DNA of 64,000 nucleotides from Sphingobacteriales bacterium 44-15 (GTDB taxonomy: Bacteria > Bacteroidota > Bacteroidia > Chitinophagales > Chitinophagaceae): NCBI GenBank assembly GCA_001899685.1, contig MKWG01000043.1, forward strand, positions 391,942 through 455,941. Reading direction: 5' to 3'. Shown one piece after another: positions 55,001 to 63,948 of this stretch (positions within the stretch are counted from its first letter, which is position 1; every line of letters starts with the position of its first letter). A program made the translations under genes and the position numbers. A model generated the notes under the pieces. The model ran no database searches. It was given only the letters and a program-made list of their open reading frames with translations, and was not told the origin of the DNA.

Positions 55001-55672
55001 ACGCTCACCGAGTTACTGGATCATGAAAAAGACATCACCGGTATCTTTTTAAGCGGCCACCCATTGGATCATTTCAGGTTTGAGATGAGGCATTACGGCA
55101 TCAACACTATTGCGGAATTTAATGAGCTCAAAGAGAATGTTACCGGCCAGCCCAATCCTTTCCGCACGCTCAAAATAGCGGGTCTGGTCGCTGATGCCCA
55201 GCATCGTACCACACGCAATGGAAAGCAGTTTGGCGTGTTTCATATTGAAGATTATTCCGGTAAGACCGAAATAGCATTATTTGGTGAAGACTATGTTAAA
55301 TTCAAAGATCACTTCAGCCTCGGAAATGTATTATTTGTTACCGGCAACTTCAAAGCAAGATGGAACAGTACAACGGATTTTGAATTCAAGCTGTCGGGAG
55401 TAATGCTGCTGGAAACAGTGAAAAGAGTGTTAACGCGCCAGGTGCAGATCGGGCTGCATCCAAAACTGGTAAATGAAGCGCTGGTGACGTTCGTAGATAA
55501 TAATGTACGTGGCAACCCCGGGAAATCAAGTATTAAATTTGTGCTGTATGAACCCAGGTCAAATTACAAAGTAAGCATGTATACGCTGGAAAAAGGGTTT
55601 GAAATGAATGACGAAATGACTGCCTTTCTTGAAGAAAATCCTGATATGGAAGTGAATGTGACCACTTTATGA
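52022..55672 (+). CDS. dnaE: DNA polymerase III alpha subunit
   Basis: The ATG at 52022 (MSTFSHLHVHTQYSLLDGAAPI) gives 1216 residues; upstream codons in the open frame are non-coding. It has a PHP domain with metal-like motifs (HLHVHTQYS, ITDHGNMFG, NDSHY), palm motifs (GPGRGSAAGSVVAY, PDIDTDFDDEGRQ), fingers, an HhH region and an OB domain (about 1050-1130, IAGLVADAQHRTTRNGKQFGVFHIED). It is the replicative polymerase of the bacterial replisome. A normal full-length copy. Confidence 0.97.
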   Translation: MSTFSHLHVHTQYSLLDGAAPIGSLYQKAIKDGMPALAITDHGNMFGVFSFVAEAYKHKVNPDDKKSPLKVKPVVGCEFYITESRHRKVFSKEEKDPRHHQVLLAKNETGYRNLVKLTSMGFIEGMYSKYPRIDKELIHKYHEGLIATTCCLGALVPQTILKKGEEEGENEFKWWLNIFQEDYYVELQRHGIPEQEKVNDILLKFSKKYNVKVIASNDSHYVDQQDFNAHDILLCINTGEKQATPALREFSDDDISVRNKRFAFPNDQFYFKTTQEMKQVFHDLPEAIDNTNEIVDKIELLDLKRDILLPNFPIPKAFQVHEDNNLNQWEYLKHLTFEGAHRRYDPFTPEIEERLNFELFTIKSMGFAGYFLIVSDFIKAGRDIGVFVGPGRGSAAGSVVAYCIGITNIDPVKYNLLFERFLNPDRKSMPDIDTDFDDEGRQKVIDYVVEKYGKNQVAQIITYGTMAAKMSIKDVARVMDLPLADSNFLAKLVPEKPGISLKRVLHAPLTSKEGEKSLEEKEGLTPDDLENVKRLRQYYDGTDMQAKVLHEAEILEGSVRNTGIHAAGIIIAPKDLTELLPVATAKDSDLWVTQIEGSVIEEAGVIKMDFLGLKTLSILKTALQLIKQNHNDDIDLDNIPLDDEAAYQLYQRGDTNGTFQFESVGMQKYLRELKPDKFDDLIAMNALYRPGPLAYIPNFIDRKHGREPISYDLPEMEDILAETYGITVYQEQVMLLSQKLANFSKGDADILRKAMGKKQKAVLDKMKTQFITGATKNGHDAAILEKIWTDWEAFAQYAFNKSHSTCYAFVAYQTAYLKAHYPSEYMAAVLNHAGAIEKITFFMEECKRMGLPVLGPDINESQKGFAVNSKGEIRFGLGGLKGVGEAAIEAIVEERKKGAYTSIFDLIKRVNQRAVNKKSLECLAYSGAFDCFTDIHRAQYFFTPPGDTSTGMEKIVRFGNIYQNQAASTSNTLFGDLQMPEITVPKLPDCPPWTLTELLDHEKDITGIFLSGHPLDHFRFEMRHYGINTIAEFNELKENVTGQPNPFRTLKIAGLVADAQHRTTRNGKQFGVFHIEDYSGKTEIALFGEDYVKFKDHFSLGNVLFVTGNFKARWNSTTDFEFKLSGVMLLETVKRVLTRQVQIGLHPKLVNEALVTFVDNNVRGNPGKSSIKFVLYEPRSNYKVSMYTLEKGFEMNDEMTAFLEENPDMEVNVTTL

Positions 55673-55834
55673 TCATTCGCCTAAAGTCAATTTGTCTAAT
55701 GCACATCTGTGGATAATGCCAGATAGGCTTATTTCGCTGAATGGGCTTAAATTTGCAGGTTACACAGCAAGTTTTTCAATTTTCAACTTTAGTTTGAAGA
55801 TTACTATTCAAAAACAATAAATAAAATTTTAACT

Positions 55835-56152
55835 ATGGCAATTGAATTTACAGATGCGAACTTCCAGGAAAAGGTTCTGTCTTCCGATAAGCTTACAGTA
55901 GTGGATTTTTGGGCAGAATGGTGCGGACCCTGCCGCGCGATCGGACCGGTAATCGAAGAATTAAGCAAAGAATATGATGGTAAAGTGAATGTTGGTAAAG
56001 TGAATGTTGACCACAACCCCCAGCTGTCTATTAATTATGGCGTTACTTCTATCCCTGCGATATTGTTCGTAAAAGGCGGACAGGTAGTTGACAAACTGGT
56101 AGGCGCCCAGCCCAAAGGGAACTTTGTAAAAAAGATTGAGCAACATCTCTGA
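55835..56152 (+). CDS. trxA: thioredoxin
   Basis: This 105-residue protein has the active site WCGPC (Cys30, Cys33) and cis-Pro loop YGVTSIPAILF. It is a cytoplasmic thiol-disulfide carrier, with no signal peptide. It is followed 15 nt after the stop by a strong terminator, so the gene is likely monocistronic. Confidence 0.97.
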   Translation: MAIEFTDANFQEKVLSSDKLTVVDFWAEWCGPCRAIGPVIEELSKEYDGKVNVGKVNVDHNPQLSINYGVTSIPAILFVKGGQVVDKLVGAQPKGNFVKKIEQHL

Positions 56153-56167
56153 TAATTTATGAATTTT

Positions 56168-56195
56168 AAGAGCAGGTCAATAACCTGCTCTTTTT
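56168..56195 (+). terminator. Rho-independent terminator of trxA
   Basis: AAGAGCAGGT, a 5-nt loop, ACCTGCTCTT and then TTT: a perfect 10-bp stem with a T-run. It ends the thioredoxin transcript and separates it from the convergent PepSY operon. Confidence 0.92.
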
Positions 56196-56204
56196 GGCTG
56201 ATCA

Positions 56205-56390
56205 CTACCGGCGCCTTTTTATAAAAACAAACCTGCATATAATCAATAGCGGAATACTCAAAGCTACCCACGCCGCCACCCGCCATATTCCTGTTCCTAA
56301 AAGGGCCGACAACAATCCGGATAACGTAAGTACCGATAAAAGCAAAGGAGTTTGCCAGACATATTTAAATTTATTTGCTGTTTCAGACAT
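56205..56390 (-). CDS. small membrane protein paired with the PepSY protein
   Basis: The ATG at 56390 (MSETANKFKYVWQTPLLL) gives 61 residues, starting 5 nt after the PepSY stop; the longer frame would overlap that gene. It has two hydrophobic spans (about 14-32 and 36-54) and a basic tail ending RRR. It is probably a helper subunit of the PepSY reductase. I do not recognise the family name. Confidence 0.75.
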   Translation of the reverse strand: MSETANKFKYVWQTPLLLSVLTLSGLLSALLGTGIWRVAAWVALSIPLLIICRFVFIKRRR

Positions 56391-56395
56391 TTTTG

Positions 56396-57553
56396 TCAGA
56401 CCGAAGTTTGATTTTGTAAAATTTGCTTCAACCATTCGTCTTTTACTTTACCTTTTGCAAGCCACAGATAAAGCCCGCTAATCAAAACAGCAATAGCGGC
56501 AATATCAAATGCTGCCCATAAAATTTTGAGCGGCATGCCCCCGTAATCGCCGAAATGTAATGGCCGCGATATTTCAAGCGAACGTAAATATACCGGCATC
56601 TTTACAATAGCGCTCACCTTACCGCTTACACCTTCTACCAAAACAGGTGTAAACAACTGCGATGTCAGTGGTTTATTGCCGTGCGACCAAAGCAGGTAAT
56701 GATAAGGGCTGCCAAATTCATATCCGGGAAAAACAATACTGGCAACGGCCATACCAGGTGCTGCCTGTTGTGCATTATTGTATGCAGCCTGCACGCTGCT
56801 TAGCTGAGATTGTCCCGGCGTTGGCTGATTACCGTAAGATTGCAGCAGTTGCTTTACATCTGTGTTTTGCCAAAGCGCGAACAGCGGGGTAGACAGCTCA
56901 TTTATAAACCCTGTAATACTCACTACCAGCAACCATGCGGCTATAGCTATCCCCAAAAGATTATGCAGGTCGAGCCACTTAATTCTTTTTGAACGCTCAT
57001 ATCTTATAGTTCCGAATTTCAATTTTTTCATAAATGGCCCATACAGTACAATGCCTGAAATGATGGCGAGTATAATAAGCGCTCCCATCAGCGCAAGAAA
57101 TATTTCTCCCGGCAAATCCAGGAACAGATCAGCATGTAATGCCAGCATAAAGCCAATAAAAGTCTGTGGTTGTTGAGAAAAAGGAAGCTCATCCTTTAAA
57201 AGCTTACCTGTTCTGCTGTCAAAAGCCAGCGAATGTACCCGCTCATCAGTTGCTTTTAGTGTCGGCGACATGGTCACAAAAACCTGAGGAGCATCATCAT
57301 CAAAGAAAACAGCATTTACCAGTTCTTCAGGATAGCGCTGTTGTGAGATTTTTACTATATTATCCAGGTTTGTCAGTGGAGCATCCGACGGTAATACTTC
57401 AAAAGGACCTTCAGGGTTCAACAAGCTGTCTATTTCATCGGCAAATATCAATGGTAAGCCGGTAACGCATAGGTTAAGTAAAAAAATGGTGCAAACAAGA
57501 CTTGTCCATTTATGAATAAAATACCAGCGCTTTATGTTTTTTATTTTGATCAA
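56396..57553 (-). CDS. PepSY-associated membrane protein (iron reductase type)
   Basis: No ATG exists in frame near the start. A TTG at 57553 (LIKIKNIKRWYFIHKWTSL) gives 385 residues and the usual family beginning; a TTG at 57589 is the alternative. It has about four spans with periplasmic PepSY segments (ERVHSLAFDSRTGKLLKDELP) and conserved His in HKWTS and WLDLHNLLG. It resembles the protein at 15556-17124 in layout but is shorter, so it is a second member and not a copy. Confidence 0.87.
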   Translation of the reverse strand: MIKIKNIKRWYFIHKWTSLVCTIFLLNLCVTGLPLIFADEIDSLLNPEGPFEVLPSDAPLTNLDNIVKISQQRYPEELVNAVFFDDDAPQVFVTMSPTLKATDERVHSLAFDSRTGKLLKDELPFSQQPQTFIGFMLALHADLFLDLPGEIFLALMGALIILAIISGIVLYGPFMKKLKFGTIRYERSKRIKWLDLHNLLGIAIAAWLLVVSITGFINELSTPLFALWQNTDVKQLLQSYGNQPTPGQSQLSSVQAAYNNAQQAAPGMAVASIVFPGYEFGSPYHYLLWSHGNKPLTSQLFTPVLVEGVSGKVSAIVKMPVYLRSLEISRPLHFGDYGGMPLKILWAAFDIAAIAVLISGLYLWLAKGKVKDEWLKQILQNQTSV

Positions 57554-57736
57554 TCCAACAAAAATATATTGTCTTGTAAAGATGAGCAAAGATTTTAAAT
57601 AGCAACTAAAATCCCAGCCACACGATGATAAATTACCCGAAAAATTGAAATGTCCCCTATCCTGTTCGGGTGCAGTTCAATCTTACACATTGTTGTATAT
57701 TGCTGTATAAATGCGGTGAACACTAAATAAAGGCTT

Positions 57737-59383
57737 ATGTCGTCACACCTGGAAAATATCAGCAGAGGCATCCTTGGAATGTTATTTCTGATCCTGGTTT
57801 GTTACCTGCTGAGCAATAACAAAAAAGCAATCAACTGGAAACTGGTTGGTCTCGGCATTTTTGCGCAGGTAATGTTTGCCATAGGCGTGTTAAACACCAA
57901 AGTTTCCGGGCAACCTGTATTCTGGCTGTGTACAGGGGTCATCCTTCTCTATAATATAATAAATAAGATCATAAAAATCAGGAGTGGTGAAGCAACCGCC
58001 ATATCCACTGCTCCGATGGCACTATTCTTTGCAGCTGCGTGGCAATGTATTTTCTTCTTCGGGATGATCAGGAGCACAGCCTTTGGTAATCCCGGTATAG
58101 CCATCCTGGTCAGCATTATACTGATTACGTTTATTATTAAATGGCTTTCGCCAAAATACACTGAGCTCATCAAATGGAGTATCCGTGCCACCCTTGCCAT
58201 ACTTTGCCTCTCTATCTATGCTAAAATCTGCAGCCCGGATATATTCAAGACATTTCTTGAAGGTGTATCTGCAGCATTCGTAGAATTGCTTAACCTGAGC
58301 CATAAAGGCACGGAATTTCTTTTTGGCAGTCTTGCAGATGATAAGCAAACCTGGGCATATATTTTTGCAGTGCAGGTGCTGCCTAATATTATCTTTTTTG
58401 CTGCTTTGTCTTCTGTACTGTATTATCTCGGCATCCTGCAAAAAATAGTATATGTATTTGCCTATCTCCTCAATAAGATGAATATCTCCGGGGCAGAAAG
58501 TCTTTCCACAGCAGCTAATATTTTCCTCGGGCAAACAGAGGCCCCCCTGATGATCAGGCCCTATCTCGAAAAAATGACGCGCAGTGAAATATTATGTATC
58601 ATGGTGGGTGGGATGGCCAATACTGCCGGCAGCGTACTGGCAGCGTATGTGGGCTTCCTCGGCGGCTCTGATCCGGTACAGCAAAACTATTTTGCACTGC
58701 ACATGCTGAGCCAGTCCATCATGAGCGCGCCCGCAGCTATTGTATGCTCCAAGCTGCTTTTTCCTGAAACAGATCACCATTTAATCTCCAAAGAGCTTAC
58801 TATACCAAAGGAGAAGCTCGGTGATAATTTCCTGGATGCCTTATCGCTGGGCACCACCGACGGGCTAAAGCTCGCAGTAAATGTAGGTGCAATGCTGATA
58901 GTATTTACGGCTATGATGTGGGTAGTAAATGCACTGCTTGGCTGGGCAGGGAATATTACACATATCAACAGCGAGATCGCTGCGATTACCAATGGCCGTT
59001 ACAGTGAGCTTTCCCTGCAGATGATATTCGGTTATGTATTTGCTCCTGTTGCCTGGCTTATCGGGGTGGCCGGCAGCGATATAATCTCCATCGGGCAACT
59101 GCTCGGCGAAAAAACAATACTCAATGAGTTCGTTGCCTACATTTCCCTGGGAAAAATGAAATCGGCAAATGTAATAACCGACCCCAAATCGCTGCTTATA
59201 GCTACTTATGCCTTATGTGGCTTTGCCAATTTTGCTTCCATTGGCATCCAGATCGGCGGCATCAGCCAGTTGGCCCCTAACCAGCGCAGAAACCTTACGG
59301 AACTGGGAATAAAGGCGCTCATAGGCGGAACCATAGCCTGCCTGATGTGCGGGTGCATAGCCGGTATGCTGATGGACCAGTAA
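57737..59383 (+). CDS. CNT (NupC-type) nucleoside transporter with long N-terminal membrane region
   Basis: This 548-residue protein has the concentrative nucleoside carrier core in about 190-548 (LPNIIFFAALSSVLYYLGILQKI, ANIFLGQTEAPLMIRPYL, MANTAGSVLAAYVG, ANFASIGIQIGGISQLAP). An N-terminal block of about six further spans (1-170) makes it longer than the ~400-residue NupC proteins. It couples nucleoside uptake to Na+ or H+ in the inner membrane. Single gene with its own promoter region. Confidence 0.92.
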   Translation: MSSHLENISRGILGMLFLILVCYLLSNNKKAINWKLVGLGIFAQVMFAIGVLNTKVSGQPVFWLCTGVILLYNIINKIIKIRSGEATAISTAPMALFFAAAWQCIFFFGMIRSTAFGNPGIAILVSIILITFIIKWLSPKYTELIKWSIRATLAILCLSIYAKICSPDIFKTFLEGVSAAFVELLNLSHKGTEFLFGSLADDKQTWAYIFAVQVLPNIIFFAALSSVLYYLGILQKIVYVFAYLLNKMNISGAESLSTAANIFLGQTEAPLMIRPYLEKMTRSEILCIMVGGMANTAGSVLAAYVGFLGGSDPVQQNYFALHMLSQSIMSAPAAIVCSKLLFPETDHHLISKELTIPKEKLGDNFLDALSLGTTDGLKLAVNVGAMLIVFTAMMWVVNALLGWAGNITHINSEIAAITNGRYSELSLQMIFGYVFAPVAWLIGVAGSDIISIGQLLGEKTILNEFVAYISLGKMKSANVITDPKSLLIATYALCGFANFASIGIQIGGISQLAPNQRRNLTELGIKALIGGTIACLMCGCIAGMLMDQ

Positions 59384-59564
59384 AAGCTGCCTGTTCAATA
59401 GTATCCTTCAAACCAAATTACAGGCTAACACGTATACCTTAGAGAGCCGGTTTACGTTTTCTTTGTGTTATAACTGGCTACGTGAATAAAAGTGTTTATT
59501 TTACCATCAGTTTCTCTTAAAGTTATATATGCCTGGTGCACGTCTAAACTTATTACTTGTGAAC

Positions 59565-61763
59565 ATGCCATTATTTTTGCGCAGCGGTCTGCTGCTGTCT
59601 TTTTTCCTGTACAATGCTGTATCATTTGCCCAACAAAATAGTACCGGGGTACGCCCCGAACGATGTGCCACCGGAAGCGTAATGGAAAAGTTCTTCCGGG
59701 ACCATCCTTTTCAGAAAGCGGCATTTGATCAGCGGCAACTCGAATTTCAAAAGCGGTATGAGTTGGTGAGAAGACAGCGGCGGGGCATTCCGGTGCAGCA
59801 ACGGCTCAACAGCATCGTAACTATACCTGTAGTAGTGCATATTGTGCTGCCGGATCCTTCCATAGTTACCAACGACCAGGTGCAAAGCCAGATAGATGTG
59901 CTGAATGCTGACTATGCCGGTATGAATGCAGATTCTGTTAAAATACCTGCAGCATTTAAGTCGGTATTCGGTAAAAGTCAGTTGCGGTTTTGCCTGGCGC
60001 AACGCACTCCTCAAAACAACCCTACCAATGGGATCACCCGTCTTGCTTCTTCTACCACTTCTGTAGCCGGAGAGGACGATCCTGTTAAGTATGCTTCCCA
60101 GGGTGGCGCAGACGCCTGGGACGTAACAAAATACCTGAATATCTGGGTATGCAAAATGAGCAGTTCTACAGACCTCGGATATACCTTTATGCCCGGACTT
60201 GGCATTGCTTCTGCTGAAATAGGATTCGTTAATGCCTATCATGCATTTGGCACTACCGGCACTGCCACGGCGCCTTTCAACAAAGGAAGAACGGCAACCC
60301 ATGAAATAGGGCATTATTTTAACCTGCAGCATGTATGGGGAGCAAATGACTGTATCTCTTCCTGCGCAGATTCTGATAACGTTGACGATACTCCCAACCA
60401 GGATAAATGTTTTTTTGGAATACCAACATTCCCTCAGACAGATGCCTGTACAACAGTTGCGCCAGGTGTAATGTTCATGAATTTCATGGATTATACAGAT
60501 GATGCAACGATGTGCATGTTTACGGAAGGGCAGGCCGACCGTATGGAAACAGCGATCGCTTCTTTTTCAGAACTTATCCCCCTTCTGTCTTCCAACGGAT
60601 GTGTGCCCCTCACTTTCTATACAAATGATGTGGAAGTACAGAAAGCGGCTAACCCATCCAACAATATTTTTTATTGTCCCGGGACTATCACTCCTCAGTT
60701 GCTGATCAAAAATATCGGCACGCAACCACTGAATAGTGTGCGCCTTAACGTTAGTATAGATGGAGGTGCAGTGGCTTCAACTACGGTCAGCCTGTCCTTG
60801 CCTTCCCTGGAATCCGCCACCATTTCGGGCGATGTTATCAATATTACCCCGGGTTATCACTCGATAAAAATGTATACCTCCCTCCCCAATGGCGTTGCAG
60901 ATGAACATCCTGCCAATGACACTGTTAATACGATATTCTCTGCTACGGGAACAGCCTCCGCACCTTTGACCGAAGGATTTGAAAACAGCATTTTCCCTCC
61001 GGCAGGCTGGGGAATAGCCAATACCAGCGACATCAGTGAGTATAACCCGGTAAGAACAACAGCTGCTGCACACACCGGTACAGCCTCTCTTAAATTTGAT
61101 AATCATAACTATCAGTTATTTGGCAAATATGCGTTGCTGAGCACTCCCGCCACAAGCATTCCCATCAATGCCGACTCCGTTAAAGTGATATTCTGGAGGG
61201 CTGCGGCGCAGGCTACCGCCAATGTAGCCGATACATTGCAGGTCCTGTATTCTGTTGATTGCGGGCAGACCTTTACATCTGCTTATAAAAAAGGAGGCGT
61301 ATCGTTACGCACTACGGAAACACTCACCGCCTCCGAATTTATACCATCCGCCAGTCAATGGGTTGCAGATACTGCCGACCTTACTGGATATGTGGCGGGG
61401 AAATACGATAATATCATTGTACAATTCCGTAATATCAACGGCTTCGGCAACAATGTCTATCTTGATGATATCAATATTAAAACAATAACGCTTCCCCCTG
61501 CCCTTAAAGACAAGGGATACCTCCTTACGCCCAACCCTACCACCGGTTACCTCACATTGCAGCATTATCCCTCTGCAGCGTCGTTAAAAGGTATCTCTAT
61601 ATTCAACAGTATAGGACAAATGGTATGGAAAAGTGATTATGGTACCACACCGGCTATGACCAATATCCGTATTGATCTGTCCTATATACCACCGGGCATT
61701 TATTTCGTGAGGTTATTGTATACTAATAAAATTTTGACCGAGAAGATATTGAAGGTAAACTGA
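59565..61763 (+). CDS. secreted M43 (pappalysin-like) zinc metalloprotease with T9SS domain
   Basis: The ATG at 59565 (MPLFLRSGLLLSFFLYNAVSFAQ) gives 732 residues with a clear signal; an ATG 12 codons upstream is possible. A propeptide leads to the M43 catalytic domain with HEIGHYFNLQH (zinc site and Glu at about 246-256) and Met-turn MNFMDYTDD. A CARDB/MAM-like beta part (about 370-650) follows. The last 75 residues are a type IX sorting domain (LTPNPTTGYLTLQH, VRLLYTNKILTEKILKV). It should be exported across the outer membrane. Confidence 0.94.
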   Translation: MPLFLRSGLLLSFFLYNAVSFAQQNSTGVRPERCATGSVMEKFFRDHPFQKAAFDQRQLEFQKRYELVRRQRRGIPVQQRLNSIVTIPVVVHIVLPDPSIVTNDQVQSQIDVLNADYAGMNADSVKIPAAFKSVFGKSQLRFCLAQRTPQNNPTNGITRLASSTTSVAGEDDPVKYASQGGADAWDVTKYLNIWVCKMSSSTDLGYTFMPGLGIASAEIGFVNAYHAFGTTGTATAPFNKGRTATHEIGHYFNLQHVWGANDCISSCADSDNVDDTPNQDKCFFGIPTFPQTDACTTVAPGVMFMNFMDYTDDATMCMFTEGQADRMETAIASFSELIPLLSSNGCVPLTFYTNDVEVQKAANPSNNIFYCPGTITPQLLIKNIGTQPLNSVRLNVSIDGGAVASTTVSLSLPSLESATISGDVINITPGYHSIKMYTSLPNGVADEHPANDTVNTIFSATGTASAPLTEGFENSIFPPAGWGIANTSDISEYNPVRTTAAAHTGTASLKFDNHNYQLFGKYALLSTPATSIPINADSVKVIFWRAAAQATANVADTLQVLYSVDCGQTFTSAYKKGGVSLRTTETLTASEFIPSASQWVADTADLTGYVAGKYDNIIVQFRNINGFGNNVYLDDINIKTITLPPALKDKGYLLTPNPTTGYLTLQHYPSAASLKGISIFNSIGQMVWKSDYGTTPAMTNIRIDLSYIPPGIYFVRLLYTNKILTEKILKVN

Positions 61764-62225
61764 CGGACATTGCCAGCGACACAAATAGGGGTGCTCGTTT
61801 TCTAAGGTTAAAACGTAATATTAATGAGTGGGCTGATAAATAGCTGCGCCTGCTGGGCTAATTATATATACCCCTAAGTAGAAAACGCCAGTTACAAAAA
61901 ACAAAACACACTCGCACGTCTCTGCTTCTCCCAACCAAAGGTCGGGAGAAGCAGTCTCTGCAGTTGGTAAATCTGGAGATTGCTTCGCCGCGCATCAGTC
62001 CTGATCTTTAAAAAAAGTATGGCGGCTCGCAATACGTGCGAGACTGTTGATAATTTTTTAACTTTCGTGATAATTCAGGTTTACAAATAACCTATTCTCG
62101 CCGAAATCCAATGGGTATATTTCATGTTTTGCAGGCACGCCTGTTGGACCAATCTGAAATGCACTGTATAAATAGTATTAAAACCGTGAAAAGTATATAT
62201 TTGATAAAACTAAGGATTGACTTGT
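61764..62225. other. 462-bp non-coding region with nested dyads
   Basis: No gene is supported here. CTGCTTCTCCC (61922-61932) pairs with GGGAGAAGCAG (61944-61954), and the stem can extend inward with one mismatch. An outer pair CTCGCACGT (61911-61919) and ACGTGCGAG (62034-62042) encloses it. The text GAGATTGCTTCGCCGCGC at 61976 resembles a repeat common in intergenic DNA of many bacteria. The right end carries the promoter of the symporter. Confidence 0.55.
62196..62203 (+). promoter_or_regulatory. -7 box TATATTTG for the SSS symporter
   Basis: TATATTTG matches TAnnTTTG and lies 22 nt before the ATG. The base run 19 nt upstream (TAGT) is a poor -33, so activator help is possible. Confidence 0.4.
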
Positions 62226-63920
62226 ATGAAAAATGGACTGCTTTTTCCCGACTACCTGGTGTTCTTTATTTATTTTGTTGTAGTGGCTTCCTATGGTTAT
62301 TGGATCTACCGCAAAAAAAAGAAAGCGCAAACCGACACGCATGATTTCTTCCTGGCAGAAGGGTCGCTTACCTGGTGGGCAATAGGTGCTTCACTGATCG
62401 CTTCCAATATTTCGGCCGAACAATTTATAGGGATGAGCGGTGATGGTTTTTTTGCAGGCGTGGCAGTAGCGGCCTATGAGTGGATCGCAGCGCTGGCGCT
62501 GATCATCATAGCCGTGTGGTTTATGCCGGTATACCTGAAGAACAAGATATACACGATGCCTCAGTTCCTGAAAACCCGGTATAATGAAAGCGTTTCGCTT
62601 ATCATGGCCGTTTTCTGGCTGTTCCTCTACGTATTCGTAAATCTTACGTCGATCCTTTACCTTGGCGCACTGGCGATAAATGGCCTGCTGGGGGGTGAAT
62701 ATCTCCACGTGACGATGATAGCATTGTCTGTTTTTGCCATTATCATCACCCTGGGAGGAATGAAGGTAATCGGGTATACCGATGTGATCCAGGTATCTGT
62801 GCTGATCATCGGGGGGCTGGCAACCACTATACTGGCGCTGAACATAGTAAGCGATAAAGTAGGCATGGGCACCGGCGCTATTGATGGCTTCAAGACATTG
62901 CTCAAAGATGCGCCTGATCATTTTCACATGATCTTTAAGAAACCGACACCGGATTCCCCGCAAATAGAAATTGATAAATACCTTATCCTTCCGGGCATCG
63001 CGATGTATTTTGTCGGACAGTGGATCGTTAATCTTAATTATTGGGGATGTAACCAGTATATCACGCAACGTGCCCTGGGTGCTAATCTCCAAACAGCGCG
63101 TACCGGTATTTTATTCGCAGGATTTATCAAACTGATGATGCCCATTATCGTAATGCTTCCCGGTATTGCCGCTTACGTATTACATAAAAACGGGCATCTT
63201 CCGCAGTTGCATGGCGGCAAGGATGGCGCTTATGCAGCAGTATTAAGCTTCCTTCCCAATGGGCTTAAAGGATTGTCAATAGCAGCGCTGACAGCTGCTA
63301 TAGTAGCATCTCTTGCAGGAAAAGCAAATAGTATTTCCACCATTTTCACGCTTGATATTTACAAAAAGTATATCGGCAAAGAGGCTGATGAAAAGAAACT
63401 GGTTTGGACTGGCAGGGTTACCATTATCATCGCCATGCTGGTAGCGATACTTTTCACCTGGAACGATCTGCTGGGGATCAGTGGTGAAGGTGGCTTTACC
63501 TTCATCCAGAAATATACCGGGTTTATCAGCCCCGGTGTTTTTGCCATGTTCATCCTCGGGATGTTCTGGAAGCGTACTACAGGCACTGCAGCAATAGCAG
63601 GGTTGATCACCGGGTTGGTAATGGCCGTTATATTCAACAACTATGCTCCCTCATGGTTTGGACATGAAACCCTGTTGTATACTGCCTTCCCTACTATGGA
63701 AGGCGACCGGCAGGTGTGGCGGATACCCTTCCTGATATGCATGGGATGGTCATTTATATTCACCGTTGCCGTGATGGTAGCGCTGAGCCTTGCCGGTCCC
63801 AGGATCAATCCGAAGGCGTTTATGCTTGATAAAGAAATGTTCAGGCTAAAGCCCGCAACACTGACTTTAATAGTGATCATGCTGATGATACTGGTAGCTA
63901 TATATGTGAGGTTCTGGTAA
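62226..63920 (+). CDS. SSS-family Na+/sugar symporter (SglT-like)
   Basis: The ATG at 62226 (MKNGLLFPDYLVFFIYF) gives 564 residues; a TTG three codons upstream is not needed. It has about 14 spans with family motifs DFFLAEGSLTWWAIGASLIASNISAEQFIGMSG, YEWIAALALI and ITQRALGANLQTARTGILFAGFIKL. Na+ drives uptake of a sugar or similar solute across the inner membrane. It may open a carbohydrate cluster beyond the window. Confidence 0.93.
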   Translation: MKNGLLFPDYLVFFIYFVVVASYGYWIYRKKKKAQTDTHDFFLAEGSLTWWAIGASLIASNISAEQFIGMSGDGFFAGVAVAAYEWIAALALIIIAVWFMPVYLKNKIYTMPQFLKTRYNESVSLIMAVFWLFLYVFVNLTSILYLGALAINGLLGGEYLHVTMIALSVFAIIITLGGMKVIGYTDVIQVSVLIIGGLATTILALNIVSDKVGMGTGAIDGFKTLLKDAPDHFHMIFKKPTPDSPQIEIDKYLILPGIAMYFVGQWIVNLNYWGCNQYITQRALGANLQTARTGILFAGFIKLMMPIIVMLPGIAAYVLHKNGHLPQLHGGKDGAYAAVLSFLPNGLKGLSIAALTAAIVASLAGKANSISTIFTLDIYKKYIGKEADEKKLVWTGRVTIIIAMLVAILFTWNDLLGISGEGGFTFIQKYTGFISPGVFAMFILGMFWKRTTGTAAIAGLITGLVMAVIFNNYAPSWFGHETLLYTAFPTMEGDRQVWRIPFLICMGWSFIFTVAVMVALSLAGPRINPKAFMLDKEMFRLKPATLTLIVIMLMILVAIYVRFW

Positions 63921-63948
63921 AATTGCGGACAGATATTTGATGTTTCAC

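Noticed and set aside
56205-57553. recent duplication of the PepSY gene at 15556-17124
   Set aside because: Length, motifs and neighbouring genes differ; the two are distant members of one family.
62391-63092. 233-codon open frame antisense to the SSS symporter
   Set aside because: It is rich in His/Arg/Gln runs typical of reverse-frame translation of membrane-protein codons; no domain is seen.
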